Of a stretch of DNA of 64,000 nt, positions 1 to 10,703 are shown one piece after another; the stretch's first letter is position 1, and every line of letters starts with the position of its first letter. The stretch covers positions 186,001 to 250,000 of the forward strand of contig SJRY01000270.1 in NCBI GenBank assembly GCA_011319805.1, in the 5' to 3' direction. The position numbers and the translations under genes are program-made. The stretch is from Macrocybe gigantea (lineage: Eukaryota; Basidiomycota; Agaricomycetes; Agaricales; Callistosporiaceae). The notes beneath the pieces are model-generated. The model was not told the origin of the DNA and ran no database searches. It worked only from the letters and a program-made list of their open reading frames with translations.

Positions 1-309
1 GTCATCGACGTCATGAACCGCGTCGGCGTGCCCGTCGGGCGCGTCGTGACAGTGAAAGAGGTCGTTGAGGGCGAGCAGATTCGTGCGCGCGGCGCGGTGA
101 GAGATGTGTGGGTTCCGAGCCGAGAGAGCGAGAAGGGTGGCTGGAACGTCAAGATGCAGGCGACGTTCCCTGTCGTGGAGGGCGTGGACCCTCAGCCGAA
201 GTGGGCCGGCCCGGATTTGGGCTTCCACACTGACGAGGTGTTGAAGACAGACCTTGGGCTTTCGGACAACGATATCTCTAGATTGCGGAACGATGGCATT
301 GTCGGATGA
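1..309 (+). CDS. CaiB/BaiF-type CoA-transferase, C-terminal part (partial)
   Basis: The reading frame is open from base 1 and ends at a stop at 307-309, so only the last ~102 residues are in the window. The stretch around residues 20-60 (vVTVkEVvegEQIrARGav) and the tail pattern GPDLGFHTDEVL...LGLSDNDISRLRNDGIV match the C-terminus of class III (CaiB/BaiF) CoA-transferases, where the acyl-CoA product loop is followed by a 'G-x-HT-x-EVL...LG' helix. The family moves CoA between carboxylic acids (formyl-, carnitine- or succinyl-/HMG-CoA transferases, alpha-methylacyl-CoA racemase), mostly in mitochondria or peroxisomes. The substrate cannot be told from this piece. The catalytic Asp lies upstream, outside the window. 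Confidence 0.8.
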   Translation, partial: VIDVMNRVGVPVGRVVTVKEVVEGEQIRARGAVRDVWVPSRESEKGGWNVKMQATFPVVEGVDPQPKWAGPDLGFHTDEVLKTDLGLSDNDISRLRNDGIVG

Positions 310-1273
310 ATATGAACTTCACGTTCCTTTTTCCTTTTCAGCTCTTACCATTATTCCATCTTATTTCTTTTTACAGCATGGCCCCGTGTAGATTTGTTTC
401 GCCTCTTGGTACGATTTTGATAGGCAATTGGATGTACAGGAAAAGGGTCGTTCTACTTGAACATATGTGATCTTTTCCCGAACTGGCGAGAACTTCTCTT
501 CGAAGGCTTCAAGTTGCAAACATGGCCTCAACTCTACACCACATCCACCTACGAGTTCTACCTAAGCTTTGAAGCGACGGTTCAATCTGATCTGAACTCA
601 ACGACCCGATTTTCTGTCATACCCTTACCGTATGATGCATTATGTTCCCATAGTCGGCTGTCTCATGACTCGGATGCGTTCTCCTAACCGTAGCTCTGCA
701 CATATTCTTTTTGGCCGCCGAGTGCAGTCTAGAATTCACTGAGCCATTCCACGAATTGTAAAGTGAGAGTATATGTCCTCTCGTAAATAACCTGGCATTT
801 AAGGACGAAGATACGAAAGAGGTTTGATAACATGCATCTTGCGCAAGTCCGGCTCACAGCAGCGCTACGACATAGTTGTCTTGCATCACTATATAGCGAC
901 ATCAAGGAAACGATTATGTATAAACCCGCAGGCATTAACCCTCTTTGGATTTGTGGCGCACACGATCTGAACAGTGGCGCAGTCTGTCGGTACCATCTTA
1001 CAATTCAACGACCGGTGCCACTACAGCATTATGGCCGTCTTCGTGAAACTGCACGAAGGGATAGGAAGGAGGAAGAGACATGTTGTCGACATCATTTGGA
1101 AGTCCTGCATACAAGTATTTAGAAGGACGGTTTCATAATCGTGACTATCGCCACAAATTCCAGTACTGCGGCAACTTGAACGAGGAAGCTCTTAGTTACT
1201 GGTGGCGAACGCGGTAAGGAGATATTCACAGTCAGACCAATGAAATGGCGATACAGAAACGGCGAGCTGATTG
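310..1273. other. intergenic, no supported gene
   Basis: This is the 3' flank of the CoA-transferase, followed by about 900 bases with only short open frames on both strands. None shows a recognisable motif, consistent splice pattern or sustained codon bias. Nothing repetitive was seen. Confidence 0.5.
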
Positions 1274-1906
1274 TCACCTTTGAGATTGCTGCATTTTCAC
1301 GGGGGCCCTGGCCGTCACCAAGTGATCTCTACAATAGTTCGTGGAGTCTTTGTCTTTCCACCTCGTAATTAGGCGGCATTTTATGTTTGTTCCCTGGCGC
1401 ATGTCACACTGTACGAATTCCGTATTTTCGCAGCATCCACAGGCATAGCGTATATATTTCTGGATGCACACTGCAAACGAAGTCAGCTTCGCCTGGTGTC
1501 GAACAATACGGGAGGGCTTACTTGACGTTTGGCTAACTTCAATAACGACGAACAAGACACAGAAGAGTCTGAGTTCCCAGAATCTGCGGCGGTGCTTAAA
1601 TATCTGCTGTAGTCCCATCATTTGGTAATGCAGGCATGTGTTCTCCTTAGGAAAGGTCAGCAAAAATCGGGGTCGGCATCTTGAGGAAGCAAGTGGGCGT
1701 TCTGTACTATCCTCAACGATGCTTGTAATAGAGAGGAAATAATCGCATCCAAGAAAATTATGGAGCAGTAGTCTGTGGCTTACACTGCATCGACTATACC
1801 GCAAGGTCTGTGTCTGTCTTATGTACGCAGAACACTCCAAGATGTTGACCTTTGTGGGTCCATATTTATCGTACCAATTTGCACAACATACATCTTCGAC
1901 TTTCAC
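1274..1906 (-). CDS. possible small cysteine-rich protein (uncharacterised)
   Basis: This is an open frame of 210 codons. The convincing part is the last ~70 residues, which carry a regular Cys/His pattern: C..K..RYACGCCENTEFVQC, then KC, then YCRDHL. It looks like a C-x-C-C ... C ... C ... C-x-x-H metal-binding or disulfide unit. Just upstream (1526 down to about 1469) there is a good donor GTAAGC and an acceptor TTTGCAG, so the gene may be spliced and the N-terminal ~130 residues of the open frame may not all be coding. I recall short fungal proteins with a similar 'CGC...QC...C...YC..H' layout but cannot name a family or function. It could also be a chance frame. There are no introns elsewhere that would confirm it. 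Confidence 0.35.
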   Translation of the reverse strand: MKVEDVCCANWYDKYGPTKVNILECSAYIRQTQTLRYSRCSVSHRLLLHNFLGCDYFLSITSIVEDSTERPLASSRCRPRFLLTFPKENTCLHYQMMGLQQIFKHRRRFWELRLFCVLFVVIEVSQTSSKPSRIVRHQAKLTSFAVCIQKYIRYACGCCENTEFVQCDMRQGTNIKCRLITRWKDKDSTNYCRDHLVTARAPVKMQQSQR

Positions 1907-2036
1907 ACCAACGCAGCAAAATCAAAGGTTCACTTATTGCTCCTTTGTGATTGAGCATGGCAGCCACGCCTTCCAAAGTGTGTATAATCGTCTTTCTACA
2001 ACTTGATTGTGCTATATTTTGTCCTCGATTTTGAAG

Positions 2037-2885
2037 ATGCTATCTATGGCCGTTGATGAGTCGAACACAAGACAGAGCGAATACCGTGTGCTCTACGGCG
2101 ATCAAGTCAAATATCTCCTCGTCGAACCTGGTACGTTCGACTCGGAAATCCTCACATTTCCGCCCGACTTTTTGGACCAGTTGCCCAAATTTCCACCCGA
2201 TCTGTGGACGCGCGCACGACTTTACCGATCCTCCGGCACCCTCGCCTTTGACCTCTCATACACGAGCCTGAAAGGCGTGCAGGCCTGCTGGCATCCGAAC
2301 GTCATCGACGTCCTATCTCTCACGTTCGTCGAACGCCTCAGCGCCCGCGTCACAGTCGTGGAATACGGCTCGCAGCTCGCCGTCGCCAAAATCGCGCGCT
2401 TCGAGTTTGAAATGCCCCGCGTGGAGCAGGAGTCAGCGATGTACCAGGCAATCGAAGGACACGGAATCGGACCTGCGTTCCTGGGACATCTCGCAGAACA
2501 CGGTCGAGTGATGGGGCTCTTGATGGAGAAAGTCGAGGGCGAGCGAGCCGAGCTCAGTGGCCTGGAGGGCTGTCAGCACGTCGTGAAGCGTCTTCATGCA
2601 TTGGGCATTGTGCATGGTGACCTGAACAGGCATAATTTTGTCGTTTCAAAGGCCGGCGTTACTTTGATCGATTTTGAGAATGCGAAACCGGATGGGAGTG
2701 CTGAGGAGACGGAAGACGAGTACGAACGCTGTCAGACCAATTACTGGAGGAAACGGGAAGAGGTGGCAAGGCATTGGAATGGAGCGACTCTGATTGAAGA
2801 ATCTGAAACGTTTCGGAGGAAACCAAATGTGAAGGAATGCACATCTGTGGATACCGAGTTCGGCCTTGTGCTTATGAATGATTGA
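2037..2885 (+). CDS. protein-kinase-fold protein (small phosphotransferase-like)
   Basis: Single-exon gene of 282 codons, uninterrupted. The ATG at 2037 is the first in frame after stops; a second Met follows three codons later. The N-terminal ~95 residues are specific to this type. A kinase-like C-lobe follows: catalytic loop HGDLNRHNF (residues ~199-207; D and N are the catalytic and metal ligands) and metal-binding IDFENA (~216-221), equivalent to the DFG motif. A VAKIARFEFEMPRVEQE segment supplies a candidate ATP-binding Lys and alpha-C Glu. Such proteins are common in fungi and often labelled simply 'kinase-like' or, misleadingly, 'alpha-galactosidase A'. The substrate is unknown and it could be a protein or small-molecule kinase. 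It converges on the lactonase-like gene, whose 3' end lies 87 bases away. Confidence 0.75.
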   Translation: MLSMAVDESNTRQSEYRVLYGDQVKYLLVEPGTFDSEILTFPPDFLDQLPKFPPDLWTRARLYRSSGTLAFDLSYTSLKGVQACWHPNVIDVLSLTFVERLSARVTVVEYGSQLAVAKIARFEFEMPRVEQESAMYQAIEGHGIGPAFLGHLAEHGRVMGLLMEKVEGERAELSGLEGCQHVVKRLHALGIVHGDLNRHNFVVSKAGVTLIDFENAKPDGSAEETEDEYERCQTNYWRKREEVARHWNGATLIEESETFRRKPNVKECTSVDTEFGLVLMND

Positions 2886-2972
2886 CTATCTATACAATCG
2901 ACGGAGGAGTTACAGAAAAGAAAATGCAGTCCGTAAAATCGTAACTGTGAACCAGCGAAAGAAAGCAAGGGC

Positions 2973-4268
2973 TCAATCGCCAATCCGTAGCCATAAGAAT
3001 CCAGTAGGTGCCGCAATGTCCTTATTTTCCGCGGCGAGCCTCAGACCTCTATCACCCTGTATCCTCTCAAACACCCGGACTCCGCCACCATTTACGCCAC
3101 CGGCGACCAGCCACTTGTCATCTTGGCCACCAAAGGCCATGCCTCTCAGATGGGTCAACCCCGAACGAATTTCGGCGACCCGCTCAATGCTCCCTGTTTT
3201 CCTTTCCGGTTCTGTTGGGGTGCTGGTTGGGTGCGCGTCCTGACTGCAGGTGGAGGGAGAAAAGATAGAGATGATGTCCCCTCGAGCGACGGGTCGTTAC
3301 GATTCGAGACGTATATATAAGGCGTTGGGAAGGCCGCGGTCGGTGGAGGGATCAGAATCTCTGCAGTTAGCATAGGCGTTGACGATGCCGATTGCTGCAG
3401 CGAAGACGTGAGAAGGGATTCTGATGGATGATTGCACATGGTCGACAGCGACGTGATATAGGTCGGAGCTGCAGGGCTTGGAAAGGTATGCTGGACGAGT
3501 TTATTCGCCAGCTCTAGGACGGTATACATATATCCATCTGTTCGAATGGAACCGAGTCAGATAATAACCATCGCACTTTGCAAAGCCCACCATGGAAAGC
3601 GATATGACGCGGTCCACCTCCAGATTCAAACAGCACCTGTCCATGCTGCCGCCATTCTCCACTTTCCATCTTCCTGAACCGCCGCACCGCATCCGTTCCC
3701 AAGTCCGGAACAAGCAATTCCACGCATCCGCCTTCATTGACCAGAACAACCTGATGCGGATGCGGGCCCTCCTGCCTCCGCGCGTTCGGGCCCGATCCAT
3801 GCAGTTTCTGCGTCCTCGACGTCTCGGAGCGGAGGAACGGCGGTTCGGCGACACGCCCATCGTCGTGACAGATCCCGACGAGTACTGCAAAGGCGCGGAA
3901 AGATCAACACGATGAGGCGGCGAGAACAAAAAAAAAAAAAGGCTCGAGTGCGATTACGCACATTGGCAATGAACAGCTCGTCCGTCGTCGCGACAAGCGA
4001 GCACGGATCGTCGCCGCCGCTAGAAGCCTCCGCAACGATCGTGCCCTTTCCCTCCCGATCATACTTCAAAGCCACGACCTCCCATCCAGCTGTCCAGCCC
4101 GGTAAACACCAAGGAGCGATCATCCGGATGCGATGCGATCCACGACGGATGATGCCCGACCGCCGTGGACGACACGACCGACAGCGTCGACGCCTCCGGA
4201 TCGAACGCGAGCGTATACACCTCGCTGGTGTACGAAGCGACCAAGATAAGATGCTGCGTCGCGGGCAT
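2973..4268 (-). pseudogene. lactonase-type seven-bladed beta-propeller (6-phosphogluconolactonase/CMLE-like), frame broken
   Basis: Reading from the ATG at 4268 gives in order: MPATQHLILVASYTSEVYTL, SWIASHPDD, VVALKYDREGKGTIV, LFIAN|YSSGSV, AEPPFL, HPHQVVL, ELLVPDLGTDAVRR, GGGPRHIAFH, YTVLELANKLVQHTF, YIYVSNRND, LRGMAFGGQDDKWLVAGG and APTGFLWLRIGD, then stop at 2973. This is the blade order of the fungal 'lactonase, 7-bladed beta-propeller' family (PF10282), which includes 6-phosphogluconolactonase- and carboxymuconate-cyclase-like enzymes. Two introns are evident: a GTGCGT donor near 3954 and a GTGGGC donor near 3591. The frame changes at about 4093, 4082, 3862 and 3280, each repaired by adding one base. 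The gene is therefore either a recent pseudogene or an intact gene with sequence errors; similar breaks in essential genes nearby favour the second. I type it as pseudogene only because the given sequence does not encode a full protein. Confidence 0.75.
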
Positions 4269-4420
4269 ACTTGCAATCCTATCCACGATAAGGCAGATAA
4301 CCACAAAGACCCCTATTTCCCGGCTCTCCTTTTTATAACCGAAGCACCGTAAACGGCGCGAAACTGCCGACAATTCGCCGCCTCGGCATGGCTCGCAAAA
4401 GGAAAGAAAAATAGAAGTTG

Positions 4421-4447
4421 GAAAAAAAAAAGAAAGAAAGAAAGAAA
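4421..4447. repeat. A-tract and (GAAA)n microsatellite
   Basis: A run of ten A followed by about four GAAA units, 150 bases upstream of the lactonase-like start. Simple sequence with no further structure. Confidence 0.85.
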
Positions 4448-4599
4448 TGAGGAGCCAACGTCCACGCTGGCGCCAGCGCAACGATTCGAGAGCAAAGGGA
4501 AGGGATCACGCATGCACAGAACCGACATAAGGGGGAACCTAGTTGCCACGCGCGTTCAACGCAACAGCGCGTACTTGACAACGCGAACTCATGGTCTTT

Positions 4600-5686
4600 A
4601 TCAAAAGTCGCCGGTCAGACCGTCTTTGAAGACGTCCTTTCGCCGATATTTCTCCCTGGGATCACCTGAGGCGAAGCAGAGACGGCAGCCTATTAACTTT
4701 AGCGGCACCATTTCTCCCCCTCCGTTATACATAGAATTCGCAACGCGGGACGACAACACGGAGATTTCAACTCGTTAAGAACGAGATGAGCACCAACCCT
4801 CCGAAAATTCTCCACCGCTTCTGCTCCCTACAAGTCAAAAGTCAGTATAAGGAAACCGGCTGGCGGAACATCATTTACTTTTTTCCAACGCATTCGGGGA
4901 AAAAAAAAAAGGTCTACACCTCGCATCTACAAGGCACACAAGTATCACAAAAAAAAAAAAAGACAACGACAAAATACATCCACCAAAATGGCATTACTTT
5001 ACAGCAAAGACGTGGCAACGACAACGGGACGAATTTCCTCGAACGGGTACTAATATACACAATCGAGCACGCGCAGGTAATCAGGGGGGAAATCAGCGAC
5101 CAAGTCGTAAAAGGGAAAAAAAAAACAAGAATCAAAAAGATGACTAGAAACGAAATTCAAACCGCAGCGAAAGCTGCACTGACGACGAAACGAAAGCGAA
5201 CAAAAAAAAAGACGTATAGGGTTGCGATTGAAGAGAGGGCTGGGGGATCGGCGAATGGTGAACAGGAGGATGGTGGGCACTTGTGGCAAGGTGTGCAAAC
5301 AAGCAAGAACGAAAAAAAAAAAAAGACAGAAAGAAGAAAAAATCGAAAGCATGGATGGGACGGATGATGACGTGCATGTACTGGAGTTCGAGGTGCAATC
5401 GGGGAAAATAAAAGACTAACGGAAATTGCGCGTTAAGAATGTGAACAACTTCGCATTGCTTCATCGTCCGACGAGGTTCTTCGCGCTTCTGGGTTTTCTT
5501 TTTCTTTTTGAGTCGATCGTCGGTCTTTGCTTTTCGATCGATAAAGTAAGAGAGCAAAGAGCGAAGAGCATCCGAATGTGGTCGCAGCAGGGAAGTTGAC
5601 CGGGATCGTTTCCAACGAGAGCCAGAGCCAGAGCAGGGGAGTCGAACACGGACAGACGTCAGGAAAAGAAAAAGAAAGAGGAACAC
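4600..5686. other. intergenic stretch rich in A-tracts (T-tracts on the minus strand)
   Basis: This lies between the lactonase-like start and the 3' end of the next minus-strand gene. It carries many A runs of 8-13 bases (near 4902, 4950, 5117, 5203, 5311). The open frame at 4786-5367 on the plus strand is Lys-rich only because it translates these runs. On the minus strand the same tracts are T-rich and could be 3' UTR or termination sequence of the gene ending at 5687. No coding motif was seen. Confidence 0.6.
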
Positions 5687-8600
5687 CTATCCAAGACCGG
5701 GAACACCAAGCTCCTCCTCCGCACCAACAAACCCGTCCACAAGCGAGCTATCGCTCGTCGAAGGAGGCGGGCTCGCCGTAGCGCTGCTATTATCCACACC
5801 GCTCCCGTTCGCAGTCCCGGTCTCGCTGCTCCCTCCACCAACGCCGGACTCGGTGCCATCGCTGCTCAACGTCCTCGCGCGGTGGGCTTGGCTCTGGTCG
5901 AGACGATGAGGAGAAGACGGCTCGTGGCTGTACCGACGCGTGAGCGGATAGCGACGCTCGTGGTGCTGGCCTTGGTGCTGCTGAAGCCGCTGCATAGATC
6001 TTGAACGACGACGACCGATCGTCTTTCCCTCGTCTCCTTCATGCTCGTCCTCATCACCATCCGAAGGCGGCGAGACCCTAATCCTCTTGTTCACGTTCTC
6101 CATCCGATTTTCGTTCTCAGCACCCTCGAGATCCCCATCGGCCAGCGTCCCGACTTCCTCCTTCCGCCTCGTCTTGACGCGCAGCCTCAGCTTGTTGCCC
6201 TGCCCGCCCTCCTCCGTCCTCCTCTCATCCTCAACCTCCCCATCCAACAGCTCCTCCGAACTCCGCTTCCTACTCCTACCACCAACTCCAGTCGCAGAAG
6301 CACTCGTCGTCGTGACGGGGGAAGGCAAGAGTTCGGCAGACCCAGATGCCGACGCAGATAGCGGTGACGAGACCGATCCCGACGAAAGCGACCCCAAGGA
6401 CGGACTCCTAGCTCTCCCTTCCCTCTCCTCATACGCAACCCTCTGTCTCTTCGGCGACGCGCTCGCGTTCCTGTCAATCTCAGACGCGAGAGCTTTCGTC
6501 CTTCGCTTGCAGCATCGTCGAACCCTTCCGCGATCTCGTCGCACGATCGCTTTCGCGACCTCGTGGCGTCATGGCCAGACCCGGATGACCATCCCCGCTT
6601 GAGCTCTTGGAATTGGCACGAAACGACGACGAGCGGCGGACAGGCGTCTCGTTCTCTGCGTCTTCCTCTTCCTCTTCCTCTTCTACCACCACCGGCCCTT
6701 CGGCAGCTCTAATCAGCTCCTCCAAGTCCTCCTCATCATCCTCATCCTCATCCTCCACCCCTTCTTCTTCTTCTTCCTCTTCCTCCTCCTCCTCTTCCAC
6801 CACACCCTCAGAAGCATCGACATCCAAATCGACCTCTTCCTCTCCCTCTCCATCCAACTGCGCCATCTCAGTCAGCCGGATCGTCACAGGCGGTGTCGTC
6901 GTCCTGCGCTGGCGGACGATGTACTTTGATCGTGGCGGATACGCAAGTTGCTGCTGCGAGGGCACGACGATGGGTTCCGTTGTTTTTGCCGGAGAGACAG
7001 GTAGCTGTACCTGCACCACCTGCTGATGTTGTTGCTGCGGCGGCGGCGCCTGACCGACTTTTGAGCCCTCGACATTCCCATTAGCCGCATTCTGCTTCGC
7101 CATCGCACGCTCGCAAATCTTGCATCGGCAGTGATATAACGGCGCACAGGCCTCTCTCCACACCTGCCAGACACAGGTGTCAACGTCAGCATATGCTTAT
7201 TTCGTGACCGAACCGACTTACCGCGCGAAAAGCCTCTAAACTGTATTGAGGCATATGCGTCGTCGTGATCGGGACGTAGGGTATCGGCCTCAAAAGCCTC
7301 GGCGGATCGAGCACGGGTCCTACAGCGATCGTCACGGGCTTCACGAGCGACTCGTGCGCTACACGTGCATCGTCTTCCTTTTTCGCGTCCTCCACGGATG
7401 CTGCATGACCCGACGGCGGAGGCGATGGTGTTGTCTGCAGCGTCGTCGTCGACAACACCGGGCTCGTACCATTCGACGACCGACTCCCTGTCGAGCTCGA
7501 GCTTGATGAAGCACTGTCGTCATTCCCACTCCTCCTACTCCCAGCACTAGCCTCCTCCTCGCGCCTCCTCTCCGCCCAATCCACGCCGTCGAACCATACA
7601 CCCTCATCCTCTCGGAGGACCGTCAGGACGTCTTCAGCACTCATCCGCGCCGCGCGAATCGCTGGGTCCTCGATCCTCCCACCGTTCAATCGTGGCGTCG
7701 CGCACTCGATGACGAGCTTCCGCACGATATTCTTCATAGGCGGAAGCAGCACCAAACGCATCTGGCGCTGGTGCGCGACATACGCCTGCTCGCACAACGC
7801 AAACGACGGCGGCATCTCCGCAGCCGCCGTCGCCTGTCTAGGGTGCACATCTTCTTCTGCACAGTGCGCCTGGGCGTCGCTGCCGCCTTCGTCGGACAGA
7901 AATGGCGACGGCTCGCGCGTCCACGGGCACGGGTGTACAGCGGGGACCGCCAGCGGCTTTCCCGGCAGTGCATTTTTGTACCAGATGTCTGCTGGGCTGA
8001 CCCAGAAGCCGTCCAAGACCCTCTGTCGCGCCCAGTCACCGAGGGCAAGGTCCCTGACCCCGCCTTCCTCTGTCATCTGGAGCAGCTCAACGTCATCCTC
8101 CTCCTCCTCTTCCTCATCCTCTTCGTCGTCCTGTTCCGGGGGGATACCGGGGAAATCTGCACCCGAACGTTCGTAGACTCCATGACGGGTGCTGTTGTTG
8201 TACCTCGTCGCGGCCAAGGCTTGCTGCATCATGTCTCCTAAACGGGTGTACTTTCTCAGCCACCACTTTTCGCGAGCGAGCGTAATGACGTCGCCTATCG
8301 ATCCTTCCGCGAGATCGATGAAGCCTTCGACGCACTGTCGCGTTCCCAGTCTTCGCTGGTGAGTTTCAGACCTCCTATTGCCTCCCTGTCTCGGGGATTG
8401 TCCACGACGCTTCTCCAAGGCCTTCGCCGCGACATATCCGACAGGTAGCCTCGACACCCGGCCAAGTCTCCTCGTCCTCGTTCTCTAAACACGCGATGGC
8501 GGCGGCGAGGGTCGACGCGAGAGGGTTGTCGTACGGCGGCGCGTCCTTTAGACACAAACCACAAAACTCGTTGCGGCGTTCGTCGTGCTCACGGCAGATG

Positions 8601-9419
8601 GGGACGCTCTTAAAGTAAGGTGAATGGATGGTGCGCTTGGCGGTCGTGAGCCCGGCAGTCGTTGCCGGGGCGTTGATGCGGCAGACATAGCAGCTGTATA
8701 TGCTGATGTTGCGAAAGTGGCGCCAGGGTGAGAGACGAATGGGTTGCAGGTATGCGGGGTGAAGCGCGGACGAAGAGTGTACGTTGGTCGGAGGGGTCGG
8801 GTGCACAAAGGCGTGTTGGGCGAGAGCGTCGAGCGGATCCATGAGCGCTACGGCCTGTTGCCAGAAGAGATGCGTTTCGACTGGGAGCGTGTCAGTATTT
8901 GAGATCTCATGTTTTTGAGGCGAGACAAGAACGATTATTGACTCACGGGCGGCGTGCCACTGGGGACAGAGGGACATGAGATGCTTTCGAGATCGTTCGC
9001 GTCGCGAGGGCGGTGTAAACCATGCGGTTGTGCCAGTGCTCGCGCGACTCCCATACCTTGGGACAGTAGCTCGTCGCTGACAAGTCCCAAAGATAAAAAG
9101 TGGCGATGTGCCTGCCGAAAGAAAAAAAGCGCGATCAGCCACTGGATCACTCTCTTTTGGGACCGAGCGCGACGCGAAAACGACGAATATCTCTCTGAAA
9201 CGCTGCGCCCAGCATGCGCGCGCGGCACCCGCGTCGGCCACATGCGAGCCGTGTCGTTCTTTTCTTTGCGTGAAAAAGCGCAGGAAGGTCGAAATGCGTA
9301 GATGCGGCTGGATCGCAAGCGGCACGCGCTTATGAAAGACGAACGGCGACTTGCCTGACGAGCTCTTCTGGCAGCTGTGGCCAGGAACGATGAGCGGCCT
9401 TGCCTTTGTAGATTGGCAT
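5687..9419 (-). CDS. conserved agaricomycete protein: F-box-like N-terminus, Cys-motif region, acidic and serine-rich tails
   Basis: The start ATG at 9419 opens MPIYKGKAAHRSWPQLPEEL, an F-box-like beginning (WPxLPxEL). Exon 2 continues HIATFYLWDLSATSYCPKVW, then WESREHWHNRMVYTAL. After a second intron come THLFWQQAVALMDPLDALA, SPWRHFRNISIYSCYVCR, VPICREHDERRNEFCGLC, WPGVEATCRIC, GFIDLAEGSIGDVITLAREK, LLQMTEEGGVRDLAL, a VWREACAPLYHCRC segment, and long Asp/Glu and Ser-rich tails. CYVC, CGLC, CRIC and CRCKIC pairs could bind zinc. I recall the same order in other mushroom genomes as 'hypothetical protein'; no function is known to me. The first intron (9354-9112) has a GC donor; the last, near 7220-7165, is GT-AG. 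Single-base gaps break the frame near 9005, 8982, 8428 and 8343, and the frame changes again near 6490. The low-complexity tail suggests a nuclear regulatory or ubiquitin-linked role; this is inference. Confidence 0.7.
6655..6835. repeat. CTT/CTC (GAA/GAG) repeat coding a Glu/Asp run
   Basis: An imperfect trinucleotide tract that reads as long Glu/Asp runs in the minus-strand gene above. The antisense frame reads as Ser runs. Likely prone to length variation. Confidence 0.85.
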
Positions 9420-10691
9420 TGTCGTGTCCGTCGTCGGGGACGGCGACGAGTCAAAGACTGGCGGTGGAGAGATCATTTTCGGCTGTTTGATTGCTAATTG
9501 GCGTCACACAACAATGCTGTGTCACTGCGCCACATCACCGATTCCCACGCACAGACCAGCTGCATTAAGTTCAACAAACCAAGGATCGACGTCAACTAGG
9601 AACGCCGTCGAGCATAGAGATGCAGAAAAATGCCTTGTCTGGTCTTTAGCGCGAGCACTGCCTAAGATACTATGGACGGTCAGAGGGTAGGGATGTTGAA
9701 GTATACTGAGCAAGGATCAAGGCACCAATGAGGAGGTAATATGCGTGCTAAAGTATCAAGGCACCGACGGCAAGTGCAACGTTCGGATCCTTTTCTGCTG
9801 TCAGTGTCATTTCTGCAGAGTTCTCTGAGTGCTCAAATGGTGCTACAGTCTAACATCAACTGTGAGGCGTGTGTACATACAATTATGCATTCATTAATAT
9901 TCCTTGATCAGCCGTCGGTACTTCCGTTGGCTCTTCCAATTTTCTTCGCAACAAGTCGAAATGTCCACCGCCTCTTCGCGTCCTATTTGCGGTACATAAA
10001 TCTCTGCATAGCTTGCCAGGGACCCACCACTTGGGGGGACACGTCGGACGGCCCGAACGAAACAGCAAGATATCTTGTCAAGGAAAAGACAAAACATAAC
10101 ACGATACTCCAATCGAGTATCTCGGGGCGGCGCACTTGTGAACGTACCGACTGGTGAGCTGCCGCTCCGCGATCTCCCCAGTCACAATCAATCGTGTCAG
10201 CTGTCCATCCGGCCCAAGTCCAGATCATATTGATGAAATCAGCACGAATCTGTCGATGCGGGATGCCATCAGCCACAGACGATGTCGTCCAAACTCCATG
10301 TCAACCCACAACGCGCAACGAGCGATTCTCATTGGTCATCGCATTTTACCGACGTGCTCCGAACTTGATCGCCACACCACGCGATACGCGGAAAAAAAAG
10401 GGTGGGACTCTCCCAGACGTCTCGGTATGTGGTTACAATCAGGGCACTAGCTGTTGGGCTTGTTCAACGTGCATTCCTTCCAATTCACTAATATCAACGA
10501 AGCGATCTGTTCTCTCAATGGATCGCCTCGGAAGTGAATAATGGGTCTCCCTCGATGAGACTGTTCCTTTGGGAATGAAACATACGTCTATGGATGATCC
10601 GTATAAGAGGAAATCGTTTTTAGGGTTATCAATGTGCCTCTTCCTTCTTCTCAGGGTCCAGAAACCCGCCCAACGGCGCTGGTCGTTTTCT
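9420..10691. other. intergenic, no supported gene
   Basis: This is the 5' flank of the minus-strand conserved gene and of the plus-strand membrane protein gene. Short frames exist (minus strand 9983-10276 and 10439-10750), but I could not place them in a spliced gene or match a family. No repeat was seen. Confidence 0.45.
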
Positions 10692-10703
10692 ATGTTGTGT
10701 CCA

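Noticed and set aside
4786..5367. Lys-rich 193-codon open frame
   Set aside because: It exists only because A-tracts translate as Lys; no motif, no splice signals, AT-rich non-coding composition.
6607..7026. Ser-rich 139-codon frame
   Set aside because: Antisense of the Glu/Asp repeat in the minus-strand conserved gene.
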